A stretch of DNA of 64,000 nucleotides from Vesta saturnalis (taxonomy: Eukaryota; Arthropoda; Insecta; Coleoptera; Lampyridae). The first letter of the stretch is position 1, and every line of letters begins with the position of its first letter. The notes under the pieces were generated by a model. That model did no database searches. It was not told the origin of the DNA and saw only the letters and a program-made list of their open reading frames with translations. The position numbers and the translations under genes are program-made. Positions 57,190 through 64,000 of the stretch are shown in pieces. The stretch spans positions 976,001 through 1,040,000 of the forward strand of contig JARFJB010001965.1 of assembly GCA_036346205.1 (NCBI GenBank), read 5' to 3'.

Positions 57190-60100
57190 ACACAGACACA
57201 GACTGATTGATAGTATGTTTCCAATTCGAATTCGAACAGAATTAGACACCTTAGCAACGGTTCTTGATTCAGTATAAACTTTATTTGTAACGTACCCCAA
57301 AATCAAAAGTTGAGAGGACTGATATCCGGCGAGCGAGGCAGAGTTCAGAATTTTTTAAGATCTGAGTAATCGTATATAATAGTAAAGGCAAATTTGTCAT
57401 TTAAATTTTTCCAAGTAAAGGTATTCTTCTAATTACATTTCTATTGAGAGCCAGTGTTATTTTAACCAAGCAGTTCTTTGTGTTTTTTAGTTTTGCATTA
57501 TTTATACTTCTTCATAGATAAGAATTTCAAAACAGTACATTTCCTACAAGTCATAATGTATTCATTTGGAAATAATTAGTTACCATTTTGTTTATCTCTT
57601 AACGCGTTATTAATTTACATAAAGAAACTTAATGAATTTTAAAAACTCTTACAAGTAATTTTCCTATTGGAAGATTTTCTTTATTAAAAACTTTATTTGT
57701 GATATAACCACGTTTAAAATATAAGAGGCAAAAAAATGAAACTTGGTGTGGGAAATTTTTAATTAAAGATCTATAAAAAGACATTAAAAAATATGTTGTG
57801 GATGAATAATTACCTAATAATTATTTAACATTGTTTACGTGTCTCGAAATTTCGATTTGCATAAATGGGCCATTAGAGACAACAACCATGCAATTCGTTG
57901 AAGAGTATACTAATGTATTCGGTCCATGTTATAAACTTTGGTGAAGGACATACATTTATACATTTTTAGACCAGTTTACCCGCAACAATAAACAACAACA
58001 CATACTAAATTCGGATTCAAGATATTCTACATTTTGTACAACGATTGACGCAAAAATAATTACACTCGAATTATTCTAAGAGTGATATATTCAATCTGTT
58101 AGTTAACATTATGTGGACCACATAGCTTGAAAATGGCAGGTAAACCATGGAACGAATTATAATTTTAAAGACCAAATATTAGCATGGGTTCACTTTTAAT
58201 GGCTAACCTTGGCACAAACTAATTCTCCATTACACTATGTAAACATTCACAGAATATTTCAAAGGTTGGCGTTGATTAATACATTACGGCCTTAATTACA
58301 TATCAATGTTTTGCTAATGTAGAATGCATTTCACAGAAATTTTGCACAAGTAACATATATTGTAATCAACCAAAAACATAAACTAAATTACAATATACAA
58401 ACTACGCTTTAACTTATAAAATCATTTACAAACAAAGAGGAACTTTCGGCTTATTTAAAAATGCAAATTAAAAGAGAACCTTTCAGAGAAAGTGGAAGAA
58501 CTTATGGATTCAAAAGCATCTTGTTGAAGATCGTAAACAAAGAAAGAATGGAATATTGAAAGCTTGCAAATCTTTGCGTGTTCGTTTTTACAAATCGGAT
58601 AGTAGAAATTTAAAATCAGGTGGTGTATTGATCTAACCAATACGGGTATATTTTTATTATTATTAACGGTTATATACTCTTAAAATAACAAAATGCTAAA
58701 TCACCAAAAAATATACATTAGAACTAATATTTATTCAGTAAACGTTAACATGATATACATATTCCTGTGAAAGGGGTATACGAAGCATGATAAGAATATT
58801 CTAGTCTATTTCTAATTTTTTCAAGTCGCATAGAAAACTTCAACTGAATAAATACTTACCATAAGACATAGGAAGAAAAATCTAAATTGTGTTATTGCTC
58901 ATCTATTTAAAATAAATATTTTTGATTAGGTCACTGTAATAAATTTCTCGCTAGCCATGGCACAAAAATGTAATGTTCTGAATCACAGTATGAACAAATC
59001 TTTAATTTATAAATCCCCACGTATTAAATATCCAAGAATGTAACTTCACGTGAAGTTTGTATACTACGTTCAAGGATGGCAATAATAGATTGTTGATTTT
59101 TATAAACGTGCTAATCTAATATTTTATTTAAATTTACTGCTCAGATCGTCTTCTCTTCATAATAGATACTTATTATACGAGGGAAAAAAGTAATAGATAA
59201 TACACTATTTTTTTCTGTGACAGTATGATAGTTAAAATTAGAGTTATATGTATGGACGTTACAAAAGTGAGCAGTTGTAATTGTAGGTTTTAGAAAAATC
59301 ACCAAAAAGGATATTAACTTTGAGCTTTGTGCACGCGATGGAGTTAGAAAACGCATCAATAATAGTTTCACTGAAAATATTACTACAAAAATCTTGAAAA
59401 GTATGAAAATGCTTATTCAAAGTTTATAAAATGGCAAGCAGATAAAAAATGCCAGTGTTGTTGATATATTTTTCACCACCGTGAAGTGAACGACGTTCTT
59501 GGCACAGTATCCTATTGTAAAAGGTGTTAGAGATGAACAACAATGTGGATATTTCCAAATACTTTAAATAAATTTCATATCTCAAAGGGATGGCAATATA
59601 AAAAACCGAAAAGATTTAACACAAAATGATGAATTTCTGAACAAAGCCCTGATGCTTCTTATTTAATGTTCAATGTATGTACTTTATTAATATATTAACC
59701 AATCAATAAGCAATGTAAAGAGGAGGTTTGTTGCCACTGAAGAATACAACAAATTTTACAAAACGTACGTACATAGGACTTCGTCAACCAATAACGGTCG
59801 TAATGGTAAATGTTTTAATCAAGTACCTGCATAAATTAGATAGTTTTATACGTTTAAAAAACCCTTAACGGTATACAGTGTTAAAAAAAACATTTGACGT
59901 TGGTTTATCCTGTAATGTTATTCAGGGAATTTACTAATTATTCAGGGTGTTGGGTTACTTTTAATATGTAAACACATTGGTAACCTAACTACATTTGTTA
60001 AATATAAGGTTCGGGATCTAATGTACCTCCTTCCTCTCCGACGTCACATTGAGAGCTTTTTATGTACTACAATTGACTGTCTTACTATAATATTATTTCC

Positions 60101-60799
60101 CCTCTCAAGAATTAGCATGTAATCATGAAATGTTACGTGTTTGCTATTAATTCATTCACACTAGGTACGTTTACAAAAGTCTTCATTTAATTACACTACA
60201 ATGGGGCAGCAAGTGTTACAGCGTAATTTCAAGATTTGATAGCAGTAAAAAAACCCGACAGTTAGAAGTTTTTAACAAACGCTTTATTGAGAGAATGTGG
60301 TAGCTCATCAATTAAATCCAATTCCCAAACCTGTACATTAGATCGAATGATGCTGAGTTTAGAAAAAAGGAAGAGAGGAAAACATCCCAAATAGTCAAAA
60401 ATAAATGGTTCGTAGAAGCTCCATTAAATAATAAAGTAAAGTAAGGAGAGAGAAAAGTAATTTTTTCCGCCTTAAAAAAATAGTGCCTTTCCTACTAATA
60501 ATATTGTCATGTCCTTTAACTGTAGTCTACGGTGCCACTGAGGATATTATAGACAAAAATCCTAAAGAAATGGAACACCAGGATCACAGAGAGCAAATCA
60601 CAGAAAGACCAAGGTCATGTGAACTTTCTCGCTCTCGTTATCAAAACAATCGTTGATCAAACAAAATACCTGGATATAGATAGTAAACACATCGATTAGT
60701 TACGTTCTTGTAATTTTATGATACGAGACGTAATGTGGCGAAAATAAATTCTTAAAATGAGATTTAAGTGCTTGTTCAAATTTGGGTAACTAAAGTGAT
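57190..60799. other. AT-rich non-coding stretch
   Basis: About 3.6 kb with no supported gene. Frames at 58455 and 59141 (60-76 codons) have no known domain. Confidence 0.4.
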
Positions 60800-61075
60800 G
60801 TCTTGCCTAATATTACAATGAGAAATATCTGTTGTGAAACAAAACCCGACCTTCCAACCACCAAAGCGGAACTTAAAAGAAATGAAAAAATTTTAATAAT
60901 ACTTTTTTTAAGATAATCATTCAACCTCCTTTTTAATAAATTCATAACGAAAGTAGGGAACACTGTAAAACAAAACAATATTGTGGCATGGACAATTTAA
61001 GTTTCATGTCATATGGAGGTTAATAGACATATAACCGCTAATTTAAAAAACTCCAAAGGCACCCATAAAATACTG
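60800..61075. repeat. Dispersed repeat, copy 2 (see 200-520)
   Basis: Shares the T-run plus 'GATAATCATTCAACCTCC', 'CATAACGAAAGTAGGGAAC' and 'CTCCAAAGGCA' blocks with 200-520, same orientation. It ends just before the large hexamer array. Confidence 0.5.
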
Positions 61076-61092
61076 ATAATATAATTTAATCA

Positions 61093-64000
61093 TACGCACA
61101 CGCAAACACACACGCACACGCACACGCACACGCACACGCACACGCACACGCACACGACACGCACAGCACACGCAAACTCACACGCACACGCACACACACA
61201 AACGAACACGCACACGCACATGCACACCACACGCACGCGCAACGCACACGCCACGCACACACACGCCACGCACACGCCACGCACAAGCACACGCACACGC
61301 CCCTCACCGCCACAGACGCACGCACGGACGCAAAGGCACCGCCACGCCACGCACACGCACACGCAAAGACACGCACAGCCACGACACGACACGCGCACAC
61401 GCGCACCACACGCACACGCACACCCACATGCACACGCACACGCAAAACACACGCACACGACGCAACGCACACGCACCCACACCAACGCACATCACAGCAC
61501 AAGCACAGCCAAGCACGACGACGCACAAGCCCGCACACGAACACGCCACGCCACGCCACACACACCACACGCACACGCGCACGCCACGCGCGCACAAGCA
61601 CGCGTACAAGCACACCACGCACACGCAGCTCACGAACGACCACACCACCACACGCACAACAACGCACACGCACACGCACACGCACCACGCACAGCACCAC
61701 ACCCCACCACCGCACACCACACCACACGCCACGCCACGCCCACCCACGCACCGCACGGCCACACGCACACCCACGCCACGCACACGCACACGCACCCACA
61801 CCACACCCAACACGCACACGCCCCACGACACGCCACGCACACGCACAACACACGCACACGCCACCACGCGCCAGCACCGACAGCACACGCAACGCCACGC
61901 ACACGCCACGCACCGCACACGCACACCACAATCACACGCACACGCGCACCACACGACACCCACACGCCACCACACGCACACGCAAGCGCCACTCCATGCC
62001 AAACACGTACACCTCACGCACAACACACCACGCCACGCACACAACACGCACACGCCCGCCGCGCGCGCCAAAGCACGCGTACAAGCACACGCACACGCAC
62101 ACGCACCACGCACACGCACCAGCACCCACACCCACGCACAATCACAACCCACGCACACGCACACGCACCGCACCCCCACGCACCCACAGGCAACACGCCA
62201 CCCACGCGCACCCACACGCCACGCACACACGCACACGCACACGCACACGCACGCGCACATGCACACGCACACGCACACCACAAACACAGCACACGCGCAC
62301 GCTCCGCACACGCACACCCACACGCACACGCCGCAACGCCCACGCACACCCACACGCACACGCACAAGCACACGCACACGCACACGCACACGCACACGAC
62401 ACGACACGCACACGCACACGCAAGCGCACACCACATGCACAAACACACGCACGTACGTACGCACAAGCCACCACACGAACACGCCACGCACACGCCACCC
62501 ACACGCACCACGCACGCACGCGAAAGCACGCACACGCCACGCACCACGCACACCCCGCACACGCACCGCACCCCACACCACACGCCACACGCACACGCAC
62601 ACGACACGCACGCACCCCCACGAGACACGCACACCCACGCACCGCACACGCCACGCCACGCGCAACCCACACGCACACGCACACGCCCACCACGCACACC
62701 ACACGCACACGCCCGCATGCACACGCACACGCACAAACACACGCACAGCACACGCCACGCCGCCGCACACGCACACGCACAGCACACGCACGCCCACGCA
62801 CACCCAAACGCCACGACACCACACGCACACGCACACGACACGCACACGCACACGCAACGCCACGCCCGCACACACAGCACAGCACAGCACACGTACACGC
62901 ACAACCCCACACACGAACACGCCACGCCCGCACACCACACCCACGCCACGCACCGCACCGACACGCAACGCAACCCGCACACGCACCACCACACACGCCA
63001 CACGACCAGCACCCCACCCACCGCACAATCACAAGCACACCACCGGCACGCACCGCACCCACGCACAGCACACGCACACCCACACGCACACGCACGCACA
63101 CGCCCCACACGCACACGCCACGCACAAGCCACGCACACCAAGCACACGCACACCGCACACGCACACCCGCGCACACGCACAGCACCCACCGCAACGCACA
63201 CCACACGCCACGCAAGCACACGCACACGCCACGCCCGCACACGCACACGCCGCACCACGCCCGCACACGCACACGCCCGCACACACGCACACCACACGCA
63301 CACCACCGCACGCACGCACACGCACACCACACGCACAAACACACGCCAGCACACGCACGCACCGCACACGCACACGCACACGCACAGCCACCAACCGCAC
63401 CCCCAACGCACCGCAACCACGCACACGCACACGCACACGCACACGCACACGCACACGCAAACGCACACGCAAGCGCACACTCACATGCACAAGCACACGC
63501 ACAAGCACGTACGTACGCACAAGCTCACACACACGAACACGCTCACGCACACGCACACACACTCACACGCACACACGCACGCGCACGCGTACTAGCACAC
63601 GCACACGCACACGCATGCTCACGCACACGCACGCGCACACGCACCAGCACTCCCACACTCACACGCACAATCACAAGCACACGCACACGGACACGCACTC
63701 GCACTCCCTCACGCACGAGCACACGCACACCCTCACGCACTAGCACACGCGCACGCACACGCGCACTCTCACACGCACACGCACACGCACAAGCGCACGC
63801 ACACGCAACGCACACGCACACGCACCGCCACGCACACGCACACGCACACGCACAACGCACACACACACGCACACGCACACGCACACGCACACGCACACGC
63901 ACACCACGCACACGCACGCCCGCACCCACGGACACGCACACGCACACGCACACCACACGCACACGCACACGCCAGCACACGCACCGCACGCACACGCACA
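61093..64000. repeat. Large degenerate (ACGCAC)n array reaching the window end
   Basis: At least 2.9 kb of ACGCAC hexamers with very frequent single-base losses (CACGCCACGC, CACGACAC, CACAGCAC) and islands such as ACGTACGTACGCACAAGC (near 62450 and 63510). Because stops are nearly absent, both strands show false frames of up to 791 codons. Confidence 0.97.

Noticed and set aside
56185..57306. Frames of Val-Ser, Cys-Pro and Arg-Val dipeptides up to 332 codons
   Set aside because: Three phases of the GGACAC and CA arrays; not proteins.
57190..60799. Host exon(s) in the longest repeat-free stretch
   Set aside because: No frame above chance length with a recognisable motif; splice-like sites alone are too common in AT-rich DNA.
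61086..63995. A 791-codon His/Thr/Ala/Arg frame and several overlapping Cys/Val/Arg frames
   Set aside because: By-products of the ACGCAC hexamer array; composition follows the repeat phase exactly.

Overview
This window looks like gene-poor, AT-rich nuclear DNA of an animal, most likely an arthropod and probably an insect. The reasons are short 54-115 nt introns with GT/AG ends, arthropod-type transposon families (THAP/DDE_4, DUF4817/DDE_3, Crypton, Penelope-like, Jockey-like, Gypsy-like and Maverick/Polinton-like remnants), tRNA-derived SINEs and very long microsatellites. I recognise no intact, ordinary host protein gene. Almost every recognisable coding stretch is a broken mobile element or an endogenous virus-like remnant. 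The species cannot be named from the sequence.

Layout. 1-4 kb is AT-rich, with two (TA)n tracts. 4.1-10.6 kb is a mosaic of related LTR-like repeat units in both orientations. It includes an LTR element with a primer-binding site complementary to tRNA-Lys, a decayed gag-like ORF, a polypurine tract and a 3' LTR. 12.4-13.7 kb is a decayed SWIM zinc finger plus YqaJ-nuclease gene. 14.4-14.6 kb is a tRNA-derived SINE. 14.8-22.9 kb is a three-level nest. A THAP + DDE_4 transposase gene (minus strand) is split by a 6,749-bp palindromic foldback element (15550-22298) flanked by a 6-bp target duplication. The right arm of that palindrome is itself interrupted by a 783-bp Penelope-like fragment (18771-19553) whose inverted terminal repeats carry hammerhead-ribozyme motifs. 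The outer arms have diverged mainly through microsatellite growth (34 bp of CA on the left, about 900 bp of TG/TGCG on the right).

25-30 kb holds a truncated DDE_3 transposase, a piece of a tRNA-like repeat, a ~200-bp tandem repeat and a tyrosine-recombinase exon (Crypton-like). 30.5-37.9 kb is a virus-like block. It contains a broken protein-primed-type DNA polymerase B gene with frame breaks, an internal tandem duplication and an apparent 57-nt intron. The polymerase is fused at its 3' end to an integrase-type chromodomain (Maverick/Polinton/adintovirus-like). Several unrecognised frameshifted or spliced ORFs flank it. 38.1-39.1 kb is a 1-kb element with long terminal inverted repeats and one transposase exon, followed by the N-terminal half of another DUF4817 transposase. 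41.2-41.8 kb carries three copies of a repeat headed by a tRNA-like unit with an AGC anticodon; two have complete cloverleaves.

46-51 kb has LINE endonuclease and reverse-transcriptase fragments around an unexplained, less AT-rich stretch. 52.7-53.6 kb is a second Crypton-like recombinase. 45 kb, 56-57 kb and 61-64 kb are simple-sequence arrays built mostly on one hexamer (ACGCAC and one-step variants). The long His/Thr/Ala/Arg, Cys/Val and Arg/Val open frames there are by-products of repeats without stop codons, not genes.

The elements do not form a pathway. Their value is as a record of nested insertion. The most interesting objects are the giant foldback element, the hammerhead-bearing Penelope fragment, the intron-containing virus-like polymerase block and the tRNA-headed repeat family.
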